NCBI RefSeq assembly: GCF_030268685.1
Contig: NZ_BSRQ01000005.1
Coordinates: 248,001-312,000 of the forward strand
Length of the DNA: 64,000 nt
Direction: 5' to 3'
Source of the DNA: Microtetraspora sp. NBRC 13810
GTDB lineage: Bacteria > Actinomycetota > Actinomycetes > Streptosporangiales > Streptosporangiaceae
Below are positions 42,100-51,189 of this stretch, piece after piece. Numbering within the stretch: position 1 is the first letter of the stretch; each line of letters opens with the position of its first letter. The position numbers and the translations under genes are program-made. The notes beneath the pieces are model-generated. The model saw only the letters and a program-made list of their open reading frames with translations, was not told where the DNA came from and searched no databases.

Positions 42100-43659
42100 A
42101 TGCCGCCCACATTCGTCACGCCGACCGGCCGGTCCGGCGCGCCCCCGGCCTCGCGGGCACGCGAGTACGCCCGGCTGATCGTGGAGCGCACCGCCATCGC
42201 CCACTTGCTCGCGGGTGACCCTTCCCGCGCGTCCGGCGGGCGTTCGCTCCCGGCGGGCCTCGGTCACGGCCACGCCGGTCTCGCCCTGCTCCATCTGCAC
42301 GCCGCGCGGGCCGGTATCGGAGACCACGCCACCGCCTTCGCCCACATCCGCGAGGCGGTGACCATCGCGCACCGGGAGCCGTACCCGGGTGCCGGGCTGT
42401 TCGACGGGGCCGGTGGCGTCGCGATGGTGCTGGCCGAGTGCGCGCGGGACGAGCCGCGTTTCCGGCCGAGCCTCGTCCGGCTGCACGAACGGCTCGCCCG
42501 CCAGCTGCTCGACACCCCCTTCCCCCAGGTGCTCGGCGTCCCCTCCCGCCGGGCCTCGGGGGCCCGCGCCGGCTACGACCTGCTGAGCGGTGCCGCGGGT
42601 ACGCTCGTCCACCTCGCCTCCGTCGAGACGCCGGGCGCAGCCGTCACCGCCGCGCTCCACCACCTCACCGACGCCCTCATCCACCTGACCGCGACACTCC
42701 CCGGCACTCCGACTCCCGGCACCTCCGCCGCCTTCGGGTCCGACTTCGCCTCGGGGTCCGACTTCGCCTCGGGGTCCGACTTCGCTTCGAGGCTCGGCCG
42801 ACCTTCGGCTGCCTCCGTCGCGTGCGGTCTGGCCGGGGTGGCCGCCGCGCTCGCCGCGGCCTGGCGGGCCGGTCACCGGCGTCCTGGGCACCGGCAGGCC
42901 CTCGACATCCTCACCCGGCGGATCCTCGACGCCGCCACCGTCGACCGGCACGGCCCGCTCTGGCCGGACGGCCTCCCCTGGCGGGCGAACGGCGACGCGT
43001 CGTCGCCCGGCGCGCTGTCCGGCGAGGGAGCGTGGGCCGACGCGTTGCCCCATGACGCGCCGGCGGCGTTCGCGCCGTCCCGTGAGGCGCCCGCGATCGG
43101 CGAGCCGGTTGGTGGGGAGCCGTCGGCAGGCGAGTGGGCTGGTGGGAAGCCGTCGGCAGGGGAACCGGTCGGTGGGGAGTCGGCGGTAGAGGGACCGGTT
43201 GGTGGGGAGTCGGCCGCGGGGGAGTCGCACTGTGGTCCGCCTGGCTGGTGTCACGGTGGTCCGGGGGTGTGCGGGGGATTGCTCGCCGTGGCCGAGGCGA
43301 CCTGTGACGAAGGGGTGCGGAGGCGGGCGGTGGAGGGGTTCGAGGGCGTGTTGTGGCGGGCGCGTGACACGAAGATCCTCTCGCCTGCTCTCTGTCATGG
43401 CCTGTCCGGGATTCTGGCGCTCTGTCTGGAGTTCGCGGCCGTGAGCGGTGCGGCCCGTGAGGCGGTGCCCGAGCTGCTTGACGAACTCCTCGACCGTGGC
43501 GACCCCGGCCTGCCGTTCGTCTTCACCGATCCCGAGGCGCCCGGCGACTCCGCGGACGACCCCGGCCTGCTCACCGGCGCCGCCGGCGTGGCCCTGACCC
43601 TCCTGGCCGCCACCGCCGGCCAAAGAGCGGAATGGCCGCGCGCCTTCCTGACCCGTTGA
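42100..43659 (+). CDS. Orphan LanC-like cyclase with disordered insert
   Basis: A 519-residue protein of the lanthionine-synthetase C fold. GLGHGHAGLALLHLHAA, GLFDGAGGVAMVL and AGYDLLSGAAGTL are typical inner-barrel repeats. Zinc ligands are visible as Cys384 (GWCHGGPGV) and Cys432-His433 (ALCHGLSG). The third active-site segment reads VACGLAGV, with Cys242 where His is expected from NisC. Two repetitive inserts interrupt the fold: GSDFAS three times (near residue 214) and a 43-residue Gly/Glu/Pro stretch (near 333-375). No dehydratase or obvious precursor gene is adjacent. ATG 42100 follows GAGGAAG. It may be a detached lanthipeptide enzyme or a LanC-like protein with another role. Confidence 0.82.
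   Translation: MPPTFVTPTGRSGAPPASRAREYARLIVERTAIAHLLAGDPSRASGGRSLPAGLGHGHAGLALLHLHAARAGIGDHATAFAHIREAVTIAHREPYPGAGLFDGAGGVAMVLAECARDEPRFRPSLVRLHERLARQLLDTPFPQVLGVPSRRASGARAGYDLLSGAAGTLVHLASVETPGAAVTAALHHLTDALIHLTATLPGTPTPGTSAAFGSDFASGSDFASGSDFASRLGRPSAASVACGLAGVAAALAAAWRAGHRRPGHRQALDILTRRILDAATVDRHGPLWPDGLPWRANGDASSPGALSGEGAWADALPHDAPAAFAPSREAPAIGEPVGGEPSAGEWAGGKPSAGEPVGGESAVEGPVGGESAAGESHCGPPGWCHGGPGVCGGLLAVAEATCDEGVRRRAVEGFEGVLWRARDTKILSPALCHGLSGILALCLEFAAVSGAAREAVPELLDELLDRGDPGLPFVFTDPEAPGDSADDPGLLTGAAGVALTLLAATAGQRAEWPRAFLTR
42736..42789. repeat. Three 18-bp tandem repeats inside lanC
   Basis: GGGTCCGACTTCGCCTCG occurs three times in tandem (the last copy differs at one base), encoding GSDFAS repeats in a loop of the LanC fold. 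Expansion by slippage is likely. Confidence 0.93.
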
Positions 43660-43977
43660 CCCGGACAACGCCGCGCTTCCGCCGAACGCGGCTGCTTCCC
43701 TCGAACGCCGCCGTGTCACCACCTCCCCACATCGGCGGTTCTCCGAAGTGCCGGGTTTCCCCCGGAGAACCCGCGCTGCCGTCGAATGCGGCCGGGCCAT
43801 ACTCCGGACATCGGCGACTTCCCCAGGCTGCCCCGGGCAGTCGCGATTGCCCAGTAGGGAACACGTGGAGTCCGCGTCCCGTCGCTTACTTTGGGAGCTT
43901 CGTTAGGTCTGGTGGATTACGGGGGGAAGTTTTTTATTCGTGCTGGTTTCCGGGCCCCGTGGTTTTCGGGGAGGTAA
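43660..43977. other. Intergenic stretch between LanC and the CPBP protease
   Basis: A 318-bp gap without a clear gene. It contains loosely repeated TCGAACGCCGCCG/TCGAATGCGGCCG-like units. The last 120 bp (from about 43860) are poorer in GC than the surroundings, as in promoter regions. Open frames on both strands lack domains. Confidence 0.5.
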
Positions 43978-44109
43978 ATGTCGGAGACCCGTTTCCGCCT
44001 GCGCACCTCTGACTGTGAGATCTTCTGTTGTCGTGCCCGCGGGCCGCCCCGCCGGGTTCTGATGCGTACTGCTGACCGTGGGAAGAATGGGCGATATGGG
44101 CGCACATGA
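43978..44109 (+). CDS. Possible 43-residue Cys-containing peptide
   Basis: A short open frame with GGGGAGG immediately before ATG (3-bp spacing). The peptide starts MSETRFRLRTSDCEIFCCRARG and is basic, with Cys13, Cys17 and Cys18. It overlaps the protease start in another frame. It may be a leader peptide or chance. It is noted because it sits between the LanC-like gene and a membrane protease. The evidence is only the ribosome site and the open frame. Confidence 0.25.
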   Translation: MSETRFRLRTSDCEIFCCRARGPPRRVLMRTADRGKNGRYGRT

Positions 44110-45361
44110 TGCATCTGACGAACGGCCGCCGGGCGAGCGGTCCGGGCAACCGTGGCACCCGCCCTCGGCCCCGCCCGTGATCCCGCCCGAGAGCCCGCCC
44201 CAGAGCCCGCCCCAGAGTCCGGCTCCGGGTTCGGCCGCTTCTCCTCGGTATCCGGGACCCCAGCCGGGCGCTCCCGGGCCTTACCAGGGTGCGCCCGGGC
44301 CGTACGGGCCTCCCGGGCCGTACCCGGGCGGCCCCGGGCCCTATGCGGGCGGTCCGGGGTCGTACCCGGGTGGTCCGGGGCCGTGGTACCCGGCGCCGCC
44401 GTACGGCGGTGTGCGCAGGTGGGCCGTGGGGCCGGTGGCGGGGGTGCCCTACGATCGGCTGGCGCGTACGCCGTTGCACCGGTGGTGGCGGCCGGTGGTG
44501 GGGACGCTGGCGGTCGCGGCCGGGTTCGTGGTGGTCGGCGTGGTGGTGCTGTTCCTCGGGGTGGCGGTGGCCGCGATGGCCGGGGTCCAGGTGTTCAGCC
44601 CGGTGTCGCTGGAGTTCGCCGATCCGGTGCTGGGGCTGGCGATCACGCTCGCCTCGATCGCGTTCACGCTCCCCGTCGTGTACGGCGTCGCGTGGCTGGT
44701 CCAGCGCCGGCCACCTGGCACGCTCTCCTCCGTGCTCGGCCGGCTGCGATGGCGCTGGCTGCTGCTGTGCCTGCCGGTGGCGCTCGGCGCCGGGCTGCTG
44801 GGGCAGTTCGCGGTGGTTCTGGTGCTGAGCCTGACCGGTGCGGACTCGTCGTCCGGCGGCTTCGGCTGGGTCGGATGGGAGAGGTTCCTGCCCGGGTTGC
44901 TCGTCACGCTGCTGCTGGTCCCCTTCCAGGCCGCCGCCGAGGAGTACCTCTTCCGCGGCTGGGTGCTCCAGGCGTTCGGCGCCTTCCTGCGTACGCCGTG
45001 GCCCGGGATCCTGCTCGGCGCGGCCGGTTTCACCGCGCTGCACGCCTACACCGACTGGGGCATCATCGACGTGTTCGCCTTCGGCGCGCTGATGGGCTGG
45101 CTCGCGATCCGCACCGGCGGGCTGGAGGCGCCGATCGCCCTGCATGTGATCAACAACGTGCTGGGGCTGGGCCTCAGCTCCGCGTCGGGCTCGCTCGGGG
45201 ACGCGCTGCGCCAGGGGTCGGTGCCGTGGCAGTCGCTGGCGGGGACGCTCGTCCAGCTCACGATCTTCGCTGTGGCGGTGCTGGCGCTGGTCCGTCGGAG
45301 GAACATCGCCACCACCTCTCCGGAGGCCAGGGAGACGTACCCCCTCTCCGTGAATTCCTGA
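44078..45361 (+). CDS. CPBP-family intramembrane metalloprotease
   Basis: A 427-residue protein. The first 125 residues are Pro/Gly/Tyr rich with repeated PYxGGPGP units and should be disordered in the cytoplasm. Six to eight membrane helices follow. The CPBP (CAAX protease/bacteriocin-processing) motifs are visible: EEYLFRGW (EExxxR), FTALHAYTDW and HVINNVLG. Such proteases cut peptides in the membrane, including bacteriocins and prenylated or signalling proteins. Start codons at 44078 (GTG), 44087 and 44096 (ATG) are all possible. It may be linked to the LanC-like gene upstream, which is inference from position. Confidence 0.87.
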   Translation: MGRMGDMGAHDASDERPPGERSGQPWHPPSAPPVIPPESPPQSPPQSPAPGSAASPRYPGPQPGAPGPYQGAPGPYGPPGPYPGGPGPYAGGPGSYPGGPGPWYPAPPYGGVRRWAVGPVAGVPYDRLARTPLHRWWRPVVGTLAVAAGFVVVGVVVLFLGVAVAAMAGVQVFSPVSLEFADPVLGLAITLASIAFTLPVVYGVAWLVQRRPPGTLSSVLGRLRWRWLLLCLPVALGAGLLGQFAVVLVLSLTGADSSSGGFGWVGWERFLPGLLVTLLLVPFQAAAEEYLFRGWVLQAFGAFLRTPWPGILLGAAGFTALHAYTDWGIIDVFAFGALMGWLAIRTGGLEAPIALHVINNVLGLGLSSASGSLGDALRQGSVPWQSLAGTLVQLTIFAVAVLALVRRRNIATTSPEARETYPLSVNS

Positions 45362-45380
45362 CATAACGCCACAAAGGTCG

Positions 45381-45409
45381 CCTCTCTCCGAAAAATATGA
45401 CTAGAGAGG
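45381..45409 (+). terminator. Hairpin after the CPBP protease
   Basis: CCTCTCT (45381-45387) pairs with AGAGAGG (45403-45409) across a 15-nt A-rich loop, 20 bp after the stop codon. The rest of the gap to 45619 holds no clear gene. A GTG frame from 45481 is open but overlaps the next gene and has no domain. Confidence 0.5.
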
Positions 45410-45619
45410 TCTCGCCAGCGTGGGGGCGGGCATGCTGCTGTGGAGATACGGCTTTCGCGTCTTGACCCGGTGAGAGAGAGGTGATCGTTCTCGCTGACCG
45501 GGTATCAGTGGATAGTGCCGGGATCGGCGCACCACTGTGCAGCACGGTAAGGAACAACTGGAACGGTCCGGAATACCTCTTTTCGGGCCGGGCATGCCCC
45601 CGACGAGGAGGTGCTGAGC

Positions 45620-48600
45620 GTGGCCTCGGGCCCCCACGACGCGCGCTCACCACGGCGACCGCCGGCCCCACCCGGCGCCACCGAGCCGACCCCCGACCCC
45701 ATCCCCCAGAACCCTCCGCCCACCCCCCAGAACCCTCCGAACTCTCCCCAGGATCCACCCCCCGCCCCATCCGCATCTCATCAGTCACCCCCACCGGACC
45801 GCCCAAACCCATCAGCCCCATCTGCCTGGGCAGTCCCATCGCACCCTCCGGTCCCACCAGGCCATCTGCCCTCATCGGACCGGCCGACCCCACCTGTACG
45901 GCCGCCGGCGCCCGTGTCGCCGGTGTCGCCGGTGTCGCCCGCCAGTCCGACGCTGCGGCACTTTCCGCCGGGGCCGTCGGAGCAGCGGGGAGCGAGTCTG
46001 CCGCCGGGGTCGCCGTGGGTCCTGCCGCCTTTCGGGGCACCCACGCCCGACGACGCTCCCGAGGCGTCCCAGGAACCTTCCGGTCCTCGACCGGCTTCAG
46101 GCGGTGCGCAGGGATCCGAGGTGCCGGGCTCGGGGACGTCCGAGGCGCCAGGCTTGGGGACGCCAGGCTCGGGGATGTCGGGCTCGGGGATGTCCGAGGT
46201 GCGCGGCCCGGGGGGATCAGAAGCGCGCGGCTCGGGAGGGTTCGAGGCGCAGGGCTCGGAGGGATTTGAGGCGCAGGGCTCGGGAGGGTCCGAGGTACAG
46301 GGCTCGGAGGGATTTGAGGCGCAGGGCTCAGGGCGCTTTGCGGCGCAGGGCTCAGGGGGAGTCGAGCCCGGTGGTCGCGGGGCTTCGGGACACCCGGATG
46401 CGAGCCAGCCCACACAGCCACGCCGCCGCCCGTACGCCCAGCCCTACGGCCGCTTCCGCCCGGCCCCTCCCGCAGGCCCGTCCTCCAGCCTCTCGCCGCC
46501 GGTTCCGCCCACGCCCGGCTACGGCGCCCCTGACCAGCCCCCGCCGGTCCCGGGATCACATGGGCCGGGATCACAGAGGTCGGGAGGCGCTGGCGGCCTA
46601 GACGGCCGTGACGTCCCAGGTACCCATGGCGGCACAGGCAGCCGTGGCGGCTCAGGTGACTATGGAGGCTCTGGTGCCTCGGGCGGTCGCTCCGGGGAGG
46701 GTGGTGCTTCGTCCGGTTCTCCGGGGCCGTGGTCATGGGGTGCGGCGGGGCCGTCCAGGGGCGGGTCGGACGACCCGCTGTTCGGCCCTCGCACCGGGGA
46801 AGGCGGCACATCGCCGACTCGCGGGGAAGGGGCCGTTCCTGGGGGAGGAGCGTCTCCGGTAGGAGGAGCATCTCCCGGGGGAGGAGCGTCTTCCGTGGGA
46901 GGGGCGTCTTCTGTGGGAGGGGCGTCGGCGTCCGGTCGTGGGGAGGGGGCGCTGCCGTTCGGTGGTGGTGAAGGAGCGCCGCCGCCGGGGCGGATGTCGC
47001 CCGGTACGGACGAGAGTGAGCAGAGGCCCCCGAGGCGGATCGTGAACAGGCCGGACAAGCTCGTCGCCACCGGCCCTCCACGCTCCCCTTCCCGACGCCC
47101 CAGCCCGCCCCCGGCCAGGCCACCGTTCCCTCCGAACGCACCGGCGGCCCCTCCGGCCCCGGTGCCCCCGAACGCACCGGCGGCCCCTCCGGCCGCCTTG
47201 CCCCCGATCCCCCCGGCGACCCCTCTGGCTCCTCCGGCCGCTGTGCCCCCGATGCCGCCGGCGGCACCGTCGGCTCCCACAGCGCCCGCCGGTACACCCG
47301 AGCACACGGACACCGGACTAGGCGGCCCGCACCATGCCGAGCCCGCGCGCCCCTCGTACGGCCAGCCCTCGCCACGCCAACCGGCACCGGGCCGCCGCCG
47401 CAAGCCGGACCAGCCCGTCGGCGAACCTCCCACCTCGCCGTGGGCAGGAGTCCAGTCCGGCTTCCGCGAGGAGAAACCCCCAACGCCGCCGGAGTCGCCG
47501 CACGAGGTTCGATCCGCCGATCCGCACGGGTCCGCGTACGGCGACCCGCTTGCCCCTCCACAGCGGCCCGTGTACGGGGCGGCACCCGCCCCCGCTCACC
47601 CGGGCGAGGACCGGCCTGACGGTCCGCAGGGGCCGGGCTCTGAGCAGGGTCGGTCCGCCGATCCGCACGGGTCCGCGTACGGCGATCCGCTTGCCTCTCC
47701 GCAGTACGGGGCGGCACCCAGTCCCGCTCACCCGGGCGAGGACCGGCCTCGTGGTCCGCAGGGGCCGGTGTCCGAGGAGGGGCGGTCTGCCGGTGCGCAC
47801 GGGGTCGTGTACGGCGATCCGCTTGCCGGGGCGGCGCAGGAGGATCCGTATGCCGGTCCGCAGAAGCCCGTGTACGGGGAGGGGCGGTCTGCTGTCGCGG
47901 GGAGGCCGGTTTATGGCGGTCTGCCCGGTGGAGGGCACGGGCAGGGTGAGGCCGATTCCATTTCTGTGCTGGGACCCGATGGGGCGGAGGGCTCGGGGGG
48001 TGGTGTGCCGGGGCGTGATGCCGGTGGGGCCCAAGAGGCCGAAGGGGGAGGCGCGGGCCGGGAGGAGCCGGTTGGCGGAGCGGTGGCCTGGGGTGGGGGC
48101 GACGTAGCGGCTCCGCAGGCAGGGGCGGATGAGACGACGCATCGGGTCGGGCGGCCACCGGGGGGACGGCCTGCGCGGCCGGACCGGCTGGTGGCGCAGG
48201 GGCCGTCGCGCCGGCCGTACGGGGCTACGAGGGACGACGCGGACGCGGCCTCCCGCGGATCGGGCGGCCCCCAGACGGTAGGACGCGGAGACGACGGCGC
48301 CCGGGGGCCCGCAGACGCGGACGCGCAGGAGAGCCCTGTGGCCGGGCGCGAGAGGCGCGGCGCCTGGCACGAGGGGCGCGGCAGCGAGCACGGGAGCCAC
48401 CCTGCCGGGCAGGAGGCACGTGATGCCGGGCAGGGAAGTGATGCCGGGCAGGGAGCACGTGGTGCCGGGCAGGAGGGGCCTGGGGGCGGGTGGAGGAGTG
48501 AGGGCGGGGGTGCGGCTTCCGGTCGCAGGCGGCTTGGCGGCGGGGAGGACGTAGGCAGCGGCCGGGGCGGTAGGGCGGCAGGCGGCAGCGGCGGATCAGG

Positions 48601-51106
48601 CGGCGGCAGATCAGACAGCGCCAGGGCAGAGAGCAGCGCCAGGGCGGAAGGCGGCGTCAGAGGAGAGGGCGGCGCCAGGGCGGAAGGCGGCGCCAGGGGA
48701 GAGGGCAGAGGTAGGGGAGTAGACGGTGGGGGAGACGACGGTGGGGGAGTTGCGCGGGGAGGTGTGGCGCCGGCGGGGTTGCGGCGGTCGAGTCCTACGC
48801 GGAGGCGTGGGCGCGGGCGTGGGCGGCGGATGGCCACGCCGTTGCTGCTGGTGATCGTGCTGGTCGCGGCGGTCGGGGCCGGAGTGGTGGGGTGGCAGTG
48901 GGTGAGCAGTCCAGTGACGGCCGGGTTGCTGCTCGCGGCGGGTGACGGTGGCTCCGGGGACGAGGCGTTCGCCGTGCCGGCGGGCGGGGCCGGGTCCAAC
49001 CAGGTGCTCAACGCGGTCGCCTCGGCGGGCGACACGATCGTGGCCGTGGGCAGCGACACGACGAGCCCGGTGCCGCGCCCGCTGTTCCTGACCTCCGCCG
49101 ACAACGGCGGCACCTGGCGGCTGGGCGACGTCACGGGGCAGGGCGGGCCGGTGGCCGGGCCGAGCACCGTGGGCCGCGTGGCGGGCGGTGAGGGCCGCTG
49201 GGTGGCGGTGGAGAACGGCGAGGCGGCGACCGCCACCCGTGGCGTGTGGACGAGCACCGACGGCCACGCGTGGTCGGCCGTGCCCGCGTCGGGGCTGACC
49301 GCGTTCCGCCGCGAGGACCGGGTGCACGACATCGCCCGGACCGGGACCGGGTTCGTCGCGGTCGGTTCGACCACCCTGGGCGACGGCACGGTGGGCCCGA
49401 TGGCCTGGGTGTCCCCGGACGGCACGAGCTGGACCAGGCTGGAGAGCAGGAACATCGGCACCCCGGACAAGCTGCGCGGCATCAACACCGTGATCGCCAG
49501 GCAGGACGCGGTGGTGGCGCTGGCCGATCCGCCCGCGGGCACCTCCAGTTCGGTGGTCCTCCGTTCGCCGGACGGCGGGCGCAACTGGCTGCGCACCGGG
49601 GCCGAACTGGCGGGCGTGATGCCGCGGCCGGGCGCGCTCGCGGTGGTGCCGGACGGCTTCGTGCTGGTGCCGGCCCGGCAGCGTACCGACGAGGGCGAGG
49701 TGCGGGTCTTCTGCTCGCCGGAGGGCGCCGAGTGGTCGCGGTGCGGCTCGATCAAGGGGCTGCCGCGCGACAGCACGGGCGTGACGGGCCTGGCCTCGTC
49801 GGCGGCGGGCCTCGCGGCGGTGGCCGAGACCGGCTGGGACCGGTACGCCGTCTACACCAGCGGCGACGGGCGGAGCTGGACCAAGGGCACGGACCTCGGC
49901 GCGGTGCCCGGCACGGTGCGCGCGCTGGCCGTGTCCGACTCGGGGACCCTGGTGGTCGGCGGTGACCGGAGGGCCACCGACGTGGACAACCAGCTCGTCC
50001 TGATGACCGCCCCCAGGGGCCGCGCGGCCACACCGGTACGGCTGGGCGACATCGAGGGCCTGACCAGGGTGGCCCGCGAGACCACCAGGATCACCGCGGC
50101 CGACGGCCGGTACGTCGCCGTCGGGGCGGCGGCCGGGGACGCCGGCATCTGGACCAGCGGCGACGGCCAGAGCTGGGCGGCGGCCGGTGGCGGGGCGCTC
50201 GGCGGCCCGAACAAGCAGACGCTGAGCGACGTCGCCTACGGCAGGGCCGGCTGGCTGGCCGTCGGCGGCGCGATGCGCGACGCCTACTCGTCGGAGCCGC
50301 TGCTGGCCACGTCGGGCGACGGGGAGTCGTGGAACAGGGTCCCGGTGGCGGACGCGCTGGCGCCCGCGCAGGGGCACTACTTCCTCGTGCCGCACGCGGT
50401 CGCCGCGGGCCGGTCGGGGTACGTGGTGGCGGGTGAGGACCGGGACCAGGGCGGGGCGGTGCCGGCCATCTGGTTCAGTGCCGACCTGCGACGCTTCACC
50501 AGGGCGGCCAAGCTGCCCTCGGGCGGCACGGGCGTGCGCGTGCACGACGTGGCCGCGACCGGGCTGGGTTATGTCGCGGTGGGCGGTTCGAGCACGTCGG
50601 GCCATGAGAGCGGCGTCGTGTGGGTGTCGAAGGACGGCCTCAACTGGACGGCGCGCAAGCGGGTGACCCCGCCCGGCGTCAGCGAGGCCGGCCTGCGGCA
50701 TGTCGTCGCGGTGCAGGACCGGATCATCGCCGTCGGCGCGGCGGTGGACGAGAACGGCGGGCGGCGGGCCTTCTCGGCGGTGTCCGAGGACAACGGGGAG
50801 ACCTGGGAGTTCGGCCGGCTCCCCGCCGAGCAGGCGGCAGCCGTACAGGATCTCGCTGCGACGCCGGAGGGGATGGTGGCGGTCGGCTGGCACGGCGCGC
50901 CGGCCGAGAGTGACAGCGCGGCGTGGACCTCGGAGGACGGCCTGGACTGGCAGCGGCAGACCTTCGACCAGGACGGCCTGAGCGGGGCCGGGGCGCAGTG
51001 GCTGGGCGCGGTGGCCATCTCCGGCGGCGAGGTCGTGTCCACCGGCCGGTCCACCGGCTACAGCGTGGATCACCTCACGTTGTGGCGGACGACCTTCCGC
51101 CGATGA
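45620..51106 (+). CDS. Giant membrane protein: disordered cytoplasmic tail plus extracellular Asp-box beta-propeller
   Basis: A 1828-residue protein. Residues 1 to about 1070 are disordered (Pro/Gly/Ser/Ala/Arg) with several internal repeats: EAQGSGGSEVQGSEGF units, VGGAS units, PPNAPAAPPA units and a 44-47-residue RSADPHGSAYGDPL unit. A basic run (RRRGRGRGRR) precedes one membrane helix (MATPLLLVIVLVAAVGAGVVGW, about 1071-1092), which places the N-terminus inside and the rest outside. The last 730 residues carry about twelve Asp-box (SxDxGxxW) hairpins, such as TSADNGGTWR, WTSTDGHAWS, YTSGDGRSWT and VSEDNGETW, forming one or two sialidase-type beta-propellers. Catalytic sialidase residues are not apparent. 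GTG 45620 has GAGGAG 9 bp upstream. Type VII-like genes follow directly. Confidence 0.85.
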   Translation: MASGPHDARSPRRPPAPPGATEPTPDPIPQNPPPTPQNPPNSPQDPPPAPSASHQSPPPDRPNPSAPSAWAVPSHPPVPPGHLPSSDRPTPPVRPPAPVSPVSPVSPASPTLRHFPPGPSEQRGASLPPGSPWVLPPFGAPTPDDAPEASQEPSGPRPASGGAQGSEVPGSGTSEAPGLGTPGSGMSGSGMSEVRGPGGSEARGSGGFEAQGSEGFEAQGSGGSEVQGSEGFEAQGSGRFAAQGSGGVEPGGRGASGHPDASQPTQPRRRPYAQPYGRFRPAPPAGPSSSLSPPVPPTPGYGAPDQPPPVPGSHGPGSQRSGGAGGLDGRDVPGTHGGTGSRGGSGDYGGSGASGGRSGEGGASSGSPGPWSWGAAGPSRGGSDDPLFGPRTGEGGTSPTRGEGAVPGGGASPVGGASPGGGASSVGGASSVGGASASGRGEGALPFGGGEGAPPPGRMSPGTDESEQRPPRRIVNRPDKLVATGPPRSPSRRPSPPPARPPFPPNAPAAPPAPVPPNAPAAPPAALPPIPPATPLAPPAAVPPMPPAAPSAPTAPAGTPEHTDTGLGGPHHAEPARPSYGQPSPRQPAPGRRRKPDQPVGEPPTSPWAGVQSGFREEKPPTPPESPHEVRSADPHGSAYGDPLAPPQRPVYGAAPAPAHPGEDRPDGPQGPGSEQGRSADPHGSAYGDPLASPQYGAAPSPAHPGEDRPRGPQGPVSEEGRSAGAHGVVYGDPLAGAAQEDPYAGPQKPVYGEGRSAVAGRPVYGGLPGGGHGQGEADSISVLGPDGAEGSGGGVPGRDAGGAQEAEGGGAGREEPVGGAVAWGGGDVAAPQAGADETTHRVGRPPGGRPARPDRLVAQGPSRRPYGATRDDADAASRGSGGPQTVGRGDDGARGPADADAQESPVAGRERRGAWHEGRGSEHGSHPAGQEARDAGQGSDAGQGARGAGQEGPGGGWRSEGGGAASGRRRLGGGEDVGSGRGGRAAGGSGGSGGGRSDSARAESSARAEGGVRGEGGARAEGGARGEGRGRGVDGGGDDGGGVARGGVAPAGLRRSSPTRRRGRGRGRRMATPLLLVIVLVAAVGAGVVGWQWVSSPVTAGLLLAAGDGGSGDEAFAVPAGGAGSNQVLNAVASAGDTIVAVGSDTTSPVPRPLFLTSADNGGTWRLGDVTGQGGPVAGPSTVGRVAGGEGRWVAVENGEAATATRGVWTSTDGHAWSAVPASGLTAFRREDRVHDIARTGTGFVAVGSTTLGDGTVGPMAWVSPDGTSWTRLESRNIGTPDKLRGINTVIARQDAVVALADPPAGTSSSVVLRSPDGGRNWLRTGAELAGVMPRPGALAVVPDGFVLVPARQRTDEGEVRVFCSPEGAEWSRCGSIKGLPRDSTGVTGLASSAAGLAAVAETGWDRYAVYTSGDGRSWTKGTDLGAVPGTVRALAVSDSGTLVVGGDRRATDVDNQLVLMTAPRGRAATPVRLGDIEGLTRVARETTRITAADGRYVAVGAAAGDAGIWTSGDGQSWAAAGGGALGGPNKQTLSDVAYGRAGWLAVGGAMRDAYSSEPLLATSGDGESWNRVPVADALAPAQGHYFLVPHAVAAGRSGYVVAGEDRDQGGAVPAIWFSADLRRFTRAAKLPSGGTGVRVHDVAATGLGYVAVGGSSTSGHESGVVWVSKDGLNWTARKRVTPPGVSEAGLRHVVAVQDRIIAVGAAVDENGGRRAFSAVSEDNGETWEFGRLPAEQAAAVQDLAATPEGMVAVGWHGAPAESDSAAWTSEDGLDWQRQTFDQDGLSGAGAQWLGAVAISGGEVVSTGRSTGYSVDHLTLWRTTFRR
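47513..47830. repeat. About 132-141-bp tandem repeats in the giant gene
   Basis: TCCGCCGATCCGCACGG recurs at 47513 and 47654, and a diverged copy begins at 47786. The unit encodes RSADPHGSAYGDPL, then a PxYGAAPxPAHPGEDRPxGPQGP spacer. Periods are 141 and 132 bp (47 and 44 codons), so the reading frame is kept. Confidence 0.85.
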
Positions 51107-51114
51107 TCGTTCGC

Positions 51115-51143
51115 TTGACGATCACTTGGCCCGCTTGCATGAT
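51115..51143 (+). promoter_or_regulatory. Promoter before the EspC-like gene
   Basis: TTGACG (51115-51120) and CATGAT (51138-51143) are 17 bp apart. GCATGAT is directly repeated at 51137 and 51148. Transcription would start near 51150, where an ATG opens an 18-codon frame (ending 51203) that overlaps the start of the next gene. Confidence 0.55.
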
Positions 51144-51189
51144 ATGTGCATGATCGTGGCGGTCCAGGAGGTTCCCGGCGTTATAGCTC

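Noticed and set aside
45258-48158. A 966-codon open frame on the minus strand opposite the giant propeller gene
   Set aside because: It is Pro/Arg/Ser rich without domains, lies antisense to a gene with a good ribosome site and recognisable repeats, and is explained by the scarcity of stop codons in GC-rich repeats.
48832-51106. Treating the propeller part as a separate sialidase gene
   Set aside because: The frame is continuous with the disordered tail and the membrane helix, no ribosome site precedes ATG 48832, and catalytic sialidase residues are not apparent.
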